This document shows positions 1 through 6,941 of a DNA stretch of 39,269 nucleotides, piece by piece. The stretch lies in assembly GCA_029261195.1 (NCBI GenBank), contig JAJDBU010000035.1, positions 1-39,269 of the forward strand. Reading direction: 5' to 3'. Position numbers and translations under genes: made by a program. The stretch comes from Nitrospirota bacterium (GTDB lineage: Bacteria; Nitrospirota; Nitrospiria; SBBL01; JAADHI01). Every line of letters starts with the position of its first letter. Position 1 is the first letter of the stretch. The notes below the pieces were generated by a model that ran no database searches, was not told where the DNA came from, and saw only the letters and a list, made by a program, of their open reading frames with translations.

Positions 1-140
1 CTACAGGCTCAAACAAAGCAGCAAAAGAAAAAACAAAGAGAAGTAACAGGTAAAAGAGGAAAATGATTAAGTAAAGATCTCTAACCCAGGTGGCTCACCT
101 TTGCTCTGCCACACTGGTTCATTTTTACAATGCCATTGAC

Positions 141-342
141 ATGGAGACATCTGCAAGGGTAGTCTGCTATTTTTTTGTGGAGGAGAAGAGAATCAAACAA
201 AGATCAAGAGGGCTTCGGATATCTCGGAATACCGTCAGAACCGTGATTCAACGTGGAACCACAGCACACAGTTAGTTATAAGCGAGAAGATCCGCCTTGC
301 CGCAAGATGGAGGATTTTAAAGAAGAGCTGGGCGCAGCTTAG
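141..342 (+). pseudogene. IS21-type transposase (IstA-like) N-terminal relic, frameshifted
   Basis: From the ATG at 141 the frame reads a helix-turn-helix-like stretch ending in ISRNTVRTVIQRG, which resembles the start of IS21-family IstA transposases (typically ISRNTVRKVIRSG). It stops at 273-275. In the +1 frame from 274 the expected continuation appears (SYKREDPPCRKMEDFKEELG) and stops at 340-342. One frameshift and loss of everything downstream (DDE domain, IstB) make this a dead fragment. The family call rests on motif memory only, so it is moderately confident. Confidence 0.5.
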
Positions 343-509
343 ACCTGCAAATAATTGATGTGCATTGAATTGAAAAACTGGGGAGTCAGCTTATTGGTGA
401 TAAGAATGTTAAGGAATTTGCTTAGTGCATCAAGGACTTGTTGTATGGACTTCTGTGTTCCAAGTGATTTTTATAGGGTGAAAGATTTGCTGACAACTGC
501 AGCCTCTTT
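343..509. other. Intergenic, nothing recognised
   Basis: Short AT-rich stretch between the transposase relic and the convergent clpS-like gene. No ORF of substance, RNA gene or clear hairpin terminator was seen. It may be further decayed insertion-sequence DNA. Confidence 0.4.
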
Positions 510-809
510 CTAATTCCCTCGCAACACTTCAACAATCAAACTAATCTCACGCAGAATTGTGGCGACGCGTTCACATTTTTTTCGTGGGCCGCAATAACAG
601 ATGGCAAGACCCTCAAGATGAACCTTCATCATCACTTGGGTTGCAAGCGGAAGTCCGGCCCCGGTTGCTTTCTGAATTTGAAAAACAACTTCATCGCAAC
701 TATGCACTCCATCATTGAAGAGGATCACCTCCCAGGGAGTTTCCGCGTCTCCCTCCAATTGCTGAGTTGAGATTTCCTTGGTTTCTTGAAGCGTACCGGG
801 TGTCGTCAC
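510..809 (-). CDS. ClpS-like Clp protease adaptor
   Basis: This 99-residue protein resembles ClpS, the adaptor that binds N-degron substrates and delivers them to the ClpAP protease in the cytosol. Visible ClpS marks are WEVILFNDG (residues 26-34, equivalent to the family's V.L.NDD strand-turn) and the KVHLEGLAI segment (62-70), whose His64 matches the pocket histidine. The substrate-pocket Asp after Asn-Asp is replaced by Gly34, and the segment after His64 carries three unusual Cys (71, 73, 79). It is therefore a divergent paralog that may have different N-end specificity. The start is GTG, with an AGGG-type ribosome site 9 bases upstream. No clpA lies nearby. It follows the PDH E2 gene by about 50 bases on the same strand and could be co-transcribed with it. 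Confidence 0.75.
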   Translation of the reverse strand: MTTPGTLQETKEISTQQLEGDAETPWEVILFNDGVHSCDEVVFQIQKATGAGLPLATQVMMKVHLEGLAICYCGPRKKCERVATILREISLIVEVLRGN

Positions 810-859
810 TGTATTACCCTGTCAATCGCTTAGGACAAGGGGGAATCTCTCTCACAGAT

Positions 860-2137
860 CTACTTCCCTTCGACCAGCATCAAATCAGGGTCTTCAAGAT
901 GCTGAATAACAGTATTCATAAAACGAGCGGCTTCCGAACCATAGATCACGCGGTGATCAAAGGTCAGTGAGAGAGGCAGGATCTTTCTGATGACAATTTC
1001 TCCCGAGCGAACGACAGGGCGATCTTCTATTTTTCCGAGTCCCAGAATACCGACTTCCGGATAGTTGATGATCGGCGTGCCGTAAATGCCACCGATGACA
1101 CCATAGTTGCTCAGCGTAAAAGTCCCGCCTTTTAATTCGGAAAGTGCGATTTTTCGGGAAAAAGCCTTTTCGGTCAGCATCGCGATTTCCTGAGCCAGAT
1201 CCAGGATTGATTTTTGATCGGCATGCTTAATTACAAAGACCATCAGTCCATTCGGGGTATCGACGGCAATACCAAGATTGTAATACTTTTTCAGAATGAT
1301 CTCTTCCTTTGCTTCGTCAAGCGTGGCATTCAGGAAAGGAAAGGCCTTTAAACCTGCGACAAGTGACTTAATGATGAAGGGAAGGTAGGTGAGATTAAAA
1401 CCTTTCTCCTCCGCCAGATCTTTTTTATTTAATCGTACCTTCTCGAGCTTTGTGATATCGGCATCATCAACAAAGGTCACCGCAGCGACTTTAGCTGAAG
1501 ACTCGGAAACTCGCTTAGCCCCGCTCCGACGAACACCCCTGAAGGGAATGCGTTCCACCGGCCCGTGCGTTCTGATTTCACTGGGGCCCGCATCGGCCTT
1601 TCGGGTCGCGGCCTGCTCAACATCCTCTCGCAGAATGCGCCCTTCGGGACCGCTACCCACCAGGGAAAGCAGATCAAGCCCGAGGGCCTTTGCCCGTGCC
1701 CGAACAGAGGGAATGGCACGAATCCGGGCATGAGATGCTTCTTTGTCGGTGACAGCAGGAGCCGTTTTCTTAATCGTCGAATGAATCGGCAGTACAAATT
1801 CCTCCTCCGACTCCTTCAAAACCCCGACAACCGACCCGGCATCTTTCTTTTTTCCCGGTTTTTTTTCTGCTGTCGATTCGCTTTTTGACTCGGTCTCTTC
1901 TGTAGTCTCAATTGTGAACAATTCTGTACCGACCTCAATAATTTGGCCCGTTTCACCTTTCAGTGAAACGACCTTTCCAGAATAGGGTGAGGGTAGACTC
2001 ACCACCGCTTTATCGGTTTCAACTTCAATCACAGGCTGATCTTCCTTGACAAAATCTCCTACGCGGACGAGCCATGCCACGATCTCGCCTTCGGCGATAC
2101 CCTCCCCAACATCCGGAAATGTAAAGATTTTTTTCAT
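860..2137 (-). CDS. pdhC: 2-oxoacid dehydrogenase E2, dihydrolipoamide acyltransferase
   Basis: This is the core acyltransferase of the pyruvate (or branched-chain) dehydrogenase complex; it moves the acyl group from lipoyl-lysine to CoA. There is one N-terminal lipoyl domain (residues 1-77) with lipoylated Lys43 in VETDKAVV, then an Ala/Glu/Lys linker. A peripheral-subunit-binding domain lies at about 137-175 (IPSVRARAKALGLDL, GPEGRILREDV), followed by the catalytic domain from about 193. The C-terminal active-site motif, normally H-x-x-x-D-G, reads His395-Arg-Val-Ile-Tyr399-Gly, so the usual Asp is replaced by Tyr (codon 943-941, TAT). The rest of the catalytic domain looks normal in length. 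It is third in the operon, 3 bases after E1beta. No E3 (lipoamide dehydrogenase) gene is in the window. Confidence 0.92.
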   Translation of the reverse strand: MKKIFTFPDVGEGIAEGEIVAWLVRVGDFVKEDQPVIEVETDKAVVSLPSPYSGKVVSLKGETGQIIEVGTELFTIETTEETESKSESTAEKKPGKKKDAGSVVGVLKESEEEFVLPIHSTIKKTAPAVTDKEASHARIRAIPSVRARAKALGLDLLSLVGSGPEGRILREDVEQAATRKADAGPSEIRTHGPVERIPFRGVRRSGAKRVSESSAKVAAVTFVDDADITKLEKVRLNKKDLAEEKGFNLTYLPFIIKSLVAGLKAFPFLNATLDEAKEEIILKKYYNLGIAVDTPNGLMVFVIKHADQKSILDLAQEIAMLTEKAFSRKIALSELKGGTFTLSNYGVIGGIYGTPIINYPEVGILGLGKIEDRPVVRSGEIVIRKILPLSLTFDHRVIYGSEAARFMNTVIQHLEDPDLMLVEGK

Positions 2138-2140
2138 CTT

Positions 2141-3118
2141 TTAGAAGCTCAGCACCTTTTGAATCGCCTCAATGATTTGATCACAGCCGGGAAAATAATA
2201 CCGTTCCAGTTTCGGCAAGGGAACTCCCGTGTCAAATCCCGCCACTCGAACAATTGGGGACACAAGCGACAACAGAGCTTTCTCCGAAATTTGAGCCGCG
2301 ATCTCGGCCCCGACTCCACAGGTTAAGGCCGCCTCATGAATAATGACGGCACGACCGGTCTTTTCAACCGATTTCATGATCGTGTCGCTATCCAAGGGAG
2401 AAAGGGTTCTCAGATCAATGATATCGGTATATACGCCCTGCTCGGACATGATTGTCGCCGCACGCAAGGTCGGATGAAGCATGGCCCCCCAGGTAATCAG
2501 CGTCGCTTGATCCCCTTCAGCCACCAATCGGGCTTGACCTAAGGGAATGAGGACTTCCTCGTCCGGCACTTCCTCCTTGATTGCGCGATAGATCTTAGAG
2601 GGTTCCAGAAAGATGACGGGATCGGGATCTCTAAGGGAAGACAGCAAGAGTCCTTTGGCTTCAGCCGGTGTCGAGGGCACGACGACTTTCAATCCAGGTG
2701 TATGAACAAAAAAGGCCTCCGTACTTTCGGAGTGAAGTTCCGGAGCATGGATACCACCCCCATAGGGAGCACGAACCACGAGAGGACAGGTATAGCGACC
2801 CCGGCTTCGTGTCCGTAGCCTGGCGGCATGGCAAACCAACTGCTCCATCGCCCCGTAAAGAAAACCCATAAACTGAATTTCGGCTACCGGGTTTAAGCCA
2901 TAAGCCGCCATGCCAATCGCCGTTCCGATAATTGCCGATTCGGAAAGAGGGGTATCGACCACCCGGGACTCCCCAAACTTGTGGATCAGACCGTCGGTGG
3001 CCCGGAAAACCCCTCCGTCTTGGCCCACATCCTCCCCGATAATCACCATGTTCGGGTTCAGGTCCATCTCGTGAAAAAGAGCCTGATTGACGGCTTGGAC
3101 AAGATTAAGTTTGCTCAA
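2141..3118 (-). CDS. pdhB: 2-oxoacid dehydrogenase E1 component, beta subunit
   Basis: This 325-residue protein is the beta half of the heterotetrameric E1 that decarboxylates pyruvate (or a branched-chain 2-oxoacid) with thiamine diphosphate. The N-terminus has the family pattern ALFHEMDLNPNMVIIGEDVG, in which the Glu before Asp-Val-Gly activates thiamine. It also shows GGVFRATDGL, DTPLSESAIIGTAIGMA and the C-terminal transketolase domain (ITWGAMLHPTLRAA, IDLRTLSPLD). Length is typical. It overlaps the end of pdhA by 4 bases and precedes pdhC by 3, so the three genes are translationally coupled. Sequence alone does not separate pyruvate from branched-chain specificity. Confidence 0.93.
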   Translation of the reverse strand: MSKLNLVQAVNQALFHEMDLNPNMVIIGEDVGQDGGVFRATDGLIHKFGESRVVDTPLSESAIIGTAIGMAAYGLNPVAEIQFMGFLYGAMEQLVCHAARLRTRSRGRYTCPLVVRAPYGGGIHAPELHSESTEAFFVHTPGLKVVVPSTPAEAKGLLLSSLRDPDPVIFLEPSKIYRAIKEEVPDEEVLIPLGQARLVAEGDQATLITWGAMLHPTLRAATIMSEQGVYTDIIDLRTLSPLDSDTIMKSVEKTGRAVIIHEAALTCGVGAEIAAQISEKALLSLVSPIVRVAGFDTGVPLPKLERYYFPGCDQIIEAIQKVLSF

Positions 3119-4233
3119 TGCCTTGCCCCTTCCTGTTCTTTTTCGATGCGTCGCTTCAATTCCGCCCTCTGCTCAAGTAAGTCCTTCGGGAGGGTTTCAA
3201 AAAGGCTGTCAAACATTTGCAGGGGGTCATCCGGCCCGACAGATTCGTACTCCTCTACCGCTGTCGAAATACGTGCATTGACTTCCTGTTGAAGCGCTTC
3301 CTCATGAGATGTGGACCAGTCATAGGTCTTTTCCAAATAACGACGCAAACGGCGCATTGGGTCTTTTTCCTGCCACAGCGTCACTTCTTCTTCTGAGCGA
3401 TAACGGGAGGCATCGTCTGCGGTCGTATGGTCATTGAGCCGGTAAGTCAGACATTCGATAAAGGTCGGCCCCTCTCCTCGCCTGGCGCGTTCTAGGGCCT
3501 GCTTGACGACAAGGTAAACAGCGATGACATCGTTTCCATCGACCTGGATGCCGGGGAAACCGTAGGCAATCGCCTTTTGAGCAATCGTACTTGCAGCGGT
3601 CTGACGGGAGACCGGAATGGAAATGGCCCACTGATTATTTTGGCAAAGAAAGACCACCGGCAAACTGAAAACTCCGGCGAAGTTGAGGCCCTCGTGAAAG
3701 TCGCCCTTAGAGGTGGCGCCATCACCGAAAGTCGCCAGCACGGCAATCTTATCTTTTTTATACAAGGCAGCCCAGGCCGCACCGACAGCATGGGGAATGT
3801 GGGTGCCGACGGGAATTGCAATGGGAAAATCATTGTGTGCTTCGGGCACGACACTGCCTCGTTCATCACCCGACCAATACTGGTAGAGCGTTTTCATCGG
3901 AAGGCCTCGCAGGATAGACAAACCGCTTTCACGAAAGGCGGGAAAGAACCAGTCAGAAGACCTCAATGCTGCGGCACAACCGACCTGTATCGCCTCCTGT
4001 CCACAAATCGAGGCATAGGTGCCTAGCCGCCCCATGCGCTGGAGTTTCAGGGCTTTTTCATCAAAGCTTCGAATCAGAACCATCGACTCATAAAAGCCCT
4101 GAATTTCTTTTTTGGTAATTGATTCGGAAGGAGAGAGCAAAGGGGAAAGAAGAGACGAATCAAGCGTGCCGCACTCATCCAAGAGCTGAAACCATTCGAC
4201 CTTGAATTCCTCCAAAATCCGCTTCGGCATCAC
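3115..4233 (-). CDS. pdhA: 2-oxoacid dehydrogenase E1 component, alpha subunit
   Basis: This is the thiamine-diphosphate-binding alpha subunit of E1 (372 residues). The thiamine motif is clear: Gly170-Asp-Gly172 (TFGDGATSKGD) through Asn199-Asn200 (CQNNQWAIS). The regulatory-loop region YRLNDHTTADDASRYR is also present. GTG (4233) and ATG (4230) are adjacent starts behind an AAGGAG ribosome site. It is the first gene of the pdhABC operon, and its promoter must lie in 4234-4430, the divergent gap before the DUF4124 gene. The subunit layout (separate alpha and beta) is that of Gram-positive and cyanobacterial PDH and of BCKDH, unlike the single-chain AceE of enterics. Confidence 0.93.
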   Translation of the reverse strand: MMPKRILEEFKVEWFQLLDECGTLDSSLLSPLLSPSESITKKEIQGFYESMVLIRSFDEKALKLQRMGRLGTYASICGQEAIQVGCAAALRSSDWFFPAFRESGLSILRGLPMKTLYQYWSGDERGSVVPEAHNDFPIAIPVGTHIPHAVGAAWAALYKKDKIAVLATFGDGATSKGDFHEGLNFAGVFSLPVVFLCQNNQWAISIPVSRQTAASTIAQKAIAYGFPGIQVDGNDVIAVYLVVKQALERARRGEGPTFIECLTYRLNDHTTADDASRYRSEEEVTLWQEKDPMRRLRRYLEKTYDWSTSHEEALQQEVNARISTAVEEYESVGPDDPLQMFDSLFETLPKDLLEQRAELKRRIEKEQEGARH

Positions 4234-4430
4234 TCAGCGTCTCCTTGCAATTTAAGTTGAACTGAACCATTATAGCATATGTCAGGAACGCCTCCCTCAC
4301 TAGATCACGTCTGTATTCGATCTAAACCTTCCGGAAAATAACTGAGTTTAAACCAGTGGAAACAGTACCATTGATATCGGGCATCGCTCGTGAAGTTAAG
4401 CTTTTTAATAATAATTCCAATTAAAGTACT

Positions 4431-4715
4431 ATGACGGCTTTCTTTCCCTTTCTCCAAAGAACTACTTTCATCCTCACGATATGCCTCCTTGCGGCCTTGA
4501 AAACCCCAGTCAATGCCTCCGACTTTTACAAGTACCTGGATCATAAGGGCACTATTGTTTTTACAGAGAATTTTTTGGCTATTCCGCCGGAGTTGAGAAA
4601 CAAGGTTGAAAAAATCACAATGCCAGCCGGCACGTCGGATAGTCTCGGAGATTCCGTTGACAACTCCCACGGAAATACTGAAAAGAAACCGGAAGTCTTA
4701 GATAGTTTAGAATAA
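4431..4715 (+). CDS. Small exported DUF4124-domain protein
   Basis: This 94-residue protein has a Sec signal peptide: hydrophobic core at about residues 12-24, cleavage likely after VNA29. A short DUF4124-like segment follows (DFYKYLDHKGTIVFTENF, then IPPELRNKVEKI), the pattern of small periplasmic proteins usually recognised by a W/Y-x-D-x-x-G-x-x-x-F-T-D core. The C-terminal tail is polar and probably disordered. No enzymatic residues can be named and the function of the family is unknown. It stands alone, divergent from pdhA and convergent with the hemerythrin gene. A longer antisense ORF covers the same DNA, but this strand has the coherent signal peptide and domain. Confidence 0.7.
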   Translation: MTAFFPFLQRTTFILTICLLAALKTPVNASDFYKYLDHKGTIVFTENFLAIPPELRNKVEKITMPAGTSDSLGDSVDNSHGNTEKKPEVLDSLE

Positions 4716-4745
4716 TGAAAACAGGAATGATTTCGGGTTCATTTT

Positions 4746-5294
4746 TTACATCGCTTTGATCTTTTCAGCGACCTGTTTCTTTTCTTCAGGAGAAAGGGAG
4801 GCATCACAAATTTCAAACAGAATTTGATTTTCTTTACTTATATGGACACGAAGCAGATGTATCGCTTCATAACCGGATGCGGTCACCCCTCTCAAGCTCA
4901 GCTCTCTGTGCGTTCCGGAATGTTCACGCAATTCAGACACCAATGTTTTCCAGCCTCGAAAAACACGTCGAATCGTTTCATGCTCATTCAACATCACTTC
5001 GATCGGACCATGTTCGCTACCGATATATTCTGAAAGAACCGGAAACAGCGCTTCCTCCTCTTTTGCGAAATGTCGTCTGATATCCTCCTCAAGCGCAGTA
5101 ACCCCTTCTCGCAAACGAAGCTGCTCCCTTTCACTTCGCTCATTCTCAACATTCCAGGGCAAACTTTCGAGGTATTGCAAACTCCGCTCTAACATTTCCA
5201 AGTGAAGCAGAGTCATGTGGTGCTCATCCTTTAAGAGGAGTATCGGGTCATTCTGAGTGCTTATGTCATGCCTTATCTGAGCCTTCTCATTCAT
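4746..5294 (-). CDS. Hemerythrin HHE-domain protein
   Basis: This 182-residue protein of four predicted helices carries the His/Glu pattern of the hemerythrin-like HHE family. Candidate di-iron ligands are His25/His26 in LKDEHHMTLLHLE, the RRHFAKEEEALFP segment (about 74-85), the EHETIRRVF segment (about 104-112) and the RVHISKENQILFE segment (about 150-162). Such cytosolic proteins bind O2, NO or iron, or sense them; which applies here cannot be told. It is the last gene of a same-strand series that begins with the multicopper oxidase, about 54 bases after the CopD-like gene. A joint role in metal or oxygen handling is plausible but inferred. Confidence 0.85.
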   Translation of the reverse strand: MNEKAQIRHDISTQNDPILLLKDEHHMTLLHLEMLERSLQYLESLPWNVENERSEREQLRLREGVTALEEDIRRHFAKEEEALFPVLSEYIGSEHGPIEVMLNEHETIRRVFRGWKTLVSELREHSGTHRELSLRGVTASGYEAIHLLRVHISKENQILFEICDASLSPEEKKQVAEKIKAM

Positions 5295-5348
5295 TCAGAT
5301 GATCCCAATCAGGAAAGTTTTTATTGTAAATAAAACCCTGAAAACCGC

Positions 5349-5810
5349 CTAATATCCGTGGACAAGGAAGACCGCTGCCAGAACAACCAACAAGCCCAAA
5401 ACAAGATTCAGACGGGCGACCCAGCGAACCGTCTTTTGCAAAGCGTGCGGTCCTTGCCTCTGCCTACTGAGCGCAATGGACTTCGGTCCCAAGATAAAAT
5501 CGTGAATCAAAGTCAGCAACACAACAACAACAACTAAAAACAGCTTGAAAAACAAGCTTGTGCCATAGCTGCTTAAGGGTATACCGTTCATATAAAGGCG
5601 AAGCGCACCAGTCAGCACAAGCGCCCCTAAAGAATGCCAGCCACAAAACCTGAACCGCTTTCCGATCCGACTGATCAGCTCAAGTTTTTGCTTCTCAGGG
5701 AGTTCTGAGCCGGACAATGAGGGAATCAGTACAATCGAAAAAAACAGTGTGCCACCAATCCAAAACATTGCGGCAATCACATGAAACCAAGTCACAAATA
5801 CCTGTAACAC
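5349..5810 (-). CDS. CopD-like four-helix membrane protein
   Basis: This is a predicted inner-membrane protein with four hydrophobic segments. The first contains FHVIAAMFWIGGTLFF and the second FCGWHSLGALVLTGALRLY, matching the CopD/DUF-type copper-resistance membrane domain (His in helices 1 and 2). I place the start at the GTG at 5810 because AAAAGGGG lies four bases before it and translation enters the first helix at once (153 residues). The frame stays open upstream to a TTG at 5876 that has no ribosome site. Lying between a cupredoxin-like exported protein and a hemerythrin, and downstream of the multicopper oxidase, it may help with copper supply or quinone/heme redox. The function is inferred. 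Confidence 0.75.
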   Translation of the reverse strand: MLQVFVTWFHVIAAMFWIGGTLFFSIVLIPSLSGSELPEKQKLELISRIGKRFRFCGWHSLGALVLTGALRLYMNGIPLSSYGTSLFFKLFLVVVVVLLTLIHDFILGPKSIALSRQRQGPHALQKTVRWVARLNLVLGLLVVLAAVFLVHGY

Positions 5811-5822
5811 AGTACCCCTTTT
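5811..5822 (-). promoter_or_regulatory. Ribosome binding site deciding the CopD-like start
   Basis: On the minus strand AAAAGGGG (5822-5815) is followed by TACT and GTG at 5810-5808. No comparable site precedes the upstream TTG (5876) or ATG (5852), so the shorter protein is preferred. Confidence 0.6.
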
Positions 5823-5913
5823 CAGAACAGCTGATACAGGGCGATACCGCATAAAAGTTGGCCGACCGACCAACAAGGGGGGTTAATGCGGCACCGCCCA
5901 AAATCTAGTCATC

Positions 5914-6855
5914 TTAGTCGATAATAATCCGCTCTTCTCCTTCATGAAGTTTATGATCTTCCGGCGTAGCCGTATCCAAGCGGAAGCGGTCCTGTGATTC
6001 GTAGGTCGGTCGCCTTACCTCATTCCCGTCAAATGCAAAGTTCAGCCGGGACGTGCTCTTCGCCTTCACCGTAACGGTTTTCTCAAAGATCTTGAAGTGA
6101 GGGTGCCAGATGCTGACTTCATAGGTTCCAGGCGGGATGCCGTCGATTGTGTAGCTGCCGTCCTTCGCCGTTTTTGCATAATAAGGGTTATTCACCGCAA
6201 ATCCCCAGCTCTGCATGAATTCATGCATACCGCAGATCATCTGAGAAATCCGGCGACCTCTCGTAAAGTGAAGCACTCCGCCGCGAGGTTCAGTCGAAAT
6301 GGGCAGAGGGGTGTTCAGGATAATATTGCCCTTTTCGTTCTGATACACCTGGATATTGTGAACCACCGGGTCCCGGTTGATCATGTTCATCCGTTGGTTG
6401 TTATGGATGATGGCTACATTGGGATGTTCGTGGTGGAGTTGCCCTTCTTCATCAATTGAAAACTGCTCTTCGTCTGCAACATCGGCCGGGTGAAACATGC
6501 AATCGGTTGCGACAAATTCAGCCACAGTCGGATTGTAGGGTTTCCCTTTTTCGATTTTTTGAATCGAGACGACGGCCTCCCAAATCCCTCGATTGCCGTC
6601 CTTGCCGACGATAAATTCTTTCAGACGGACATTTCCCTGCCCGTCCGATATTTTTTTACAAAATGGACCAAAGGGATACTGAATCAAAACAAAAACCCGT
6701 GGCTCCGGGCTGGGTCCTTCCATACTGATTCTACCGCTAATCGTACCGCCATTACTTACGTCGATCTCTTCGTAAGCATTGGCCATAGGATGACCGCCTA
6801 TACCGACAAGCAAACTAACCAGCACTATACCGCCGAGCTGAAATATCTTTTTCAC
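5914..6855 (-). CDS. Exported cupredoxin-like protein with carboxypeptidase-regulatory-like domain
   Basis: This 313-residue protein has a Sec signal peptide (cleavage likely after MANA27). Residues 35-190 form a cupredoxin/plastocyanin-like region as found in proteins annotated 'methylamine utilization' or carboxypeptidase-regulatory-like. Possible copper ligands are His166 (DPVVHNIQV) and the cluster Cys208-x-x-His211-x-x-Met214 (ICGMHEFM). A beta-sandwich regulatory-like domain follows (YYAKTAKDGSYTIDGIPPGTYEVSIWHP). The start is GTG with an AAGAGG site. It lies just downstream of the multicopper oxidase but behind a terminator, so it is partly separate. A role as periplasmic electron acceptor or copper donor for the oxidase fits the context but is inferred; it contains no protease active site. 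Confidence 0.75.
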   Translation of the reverse strand: MKKIFQLGGIVLVSLLVGIGGHPMANAYEEIDVSNGGTISGRISMEGPSPEPRVFVLIQYPFGPFCKKISDGQGNVRLKEFIVGKDGNRGIWEAVVSIQKIEKGKPYNPTVAEFVATDCMFHPADVADEEQFSIDEEGQLHHEHPNVAIIHNNQRMNMINRDPVVHNIQVYQNEKGNIILNTPLPISTEPRGGVLHFTRGRRISQMICGMHEFMQSWGFAVNNPYYAKTAKDGSYTIDGIPPGTYEVSIWHPHFKIFEKTVTVKAKSTSRLNFAFDGNEVRRPTYESQDRFRLDTATPEDHKLHEGEERIIID

Positions 6856-6873
6856 GCCTCTTCTTCCCCCCTT

Positions 6874-6916
6874 AAAAAAAGTCGGGGCAGGGAAAATGAC
6901 TCTTCCCCTGCCCCGA
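6874..6916 (-). terminator. Rho-independent terminator after the multicopper oxidase gene
   Basis: An 11-bp perfect G/C-rich stem (arms 6882-6892 and 6906-6916, TCGGGGCAGGG paired with its complement) is followed on the minus strand by a run of seven T (6880-6874). It sits about 26 bases after the stop of the 1645-residue oxidase. Confidence 0.88.
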
Positions 6917-6941
6917 TTTCATTGACTATCTCACATCTTGA

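Noticed and set aside
4305-4670. 121-codon minus-strand ORF opposite the DUF4124 gene
   Set aside because: The plus strand has a signal peptide and a recognisable domain; this reading has neither.
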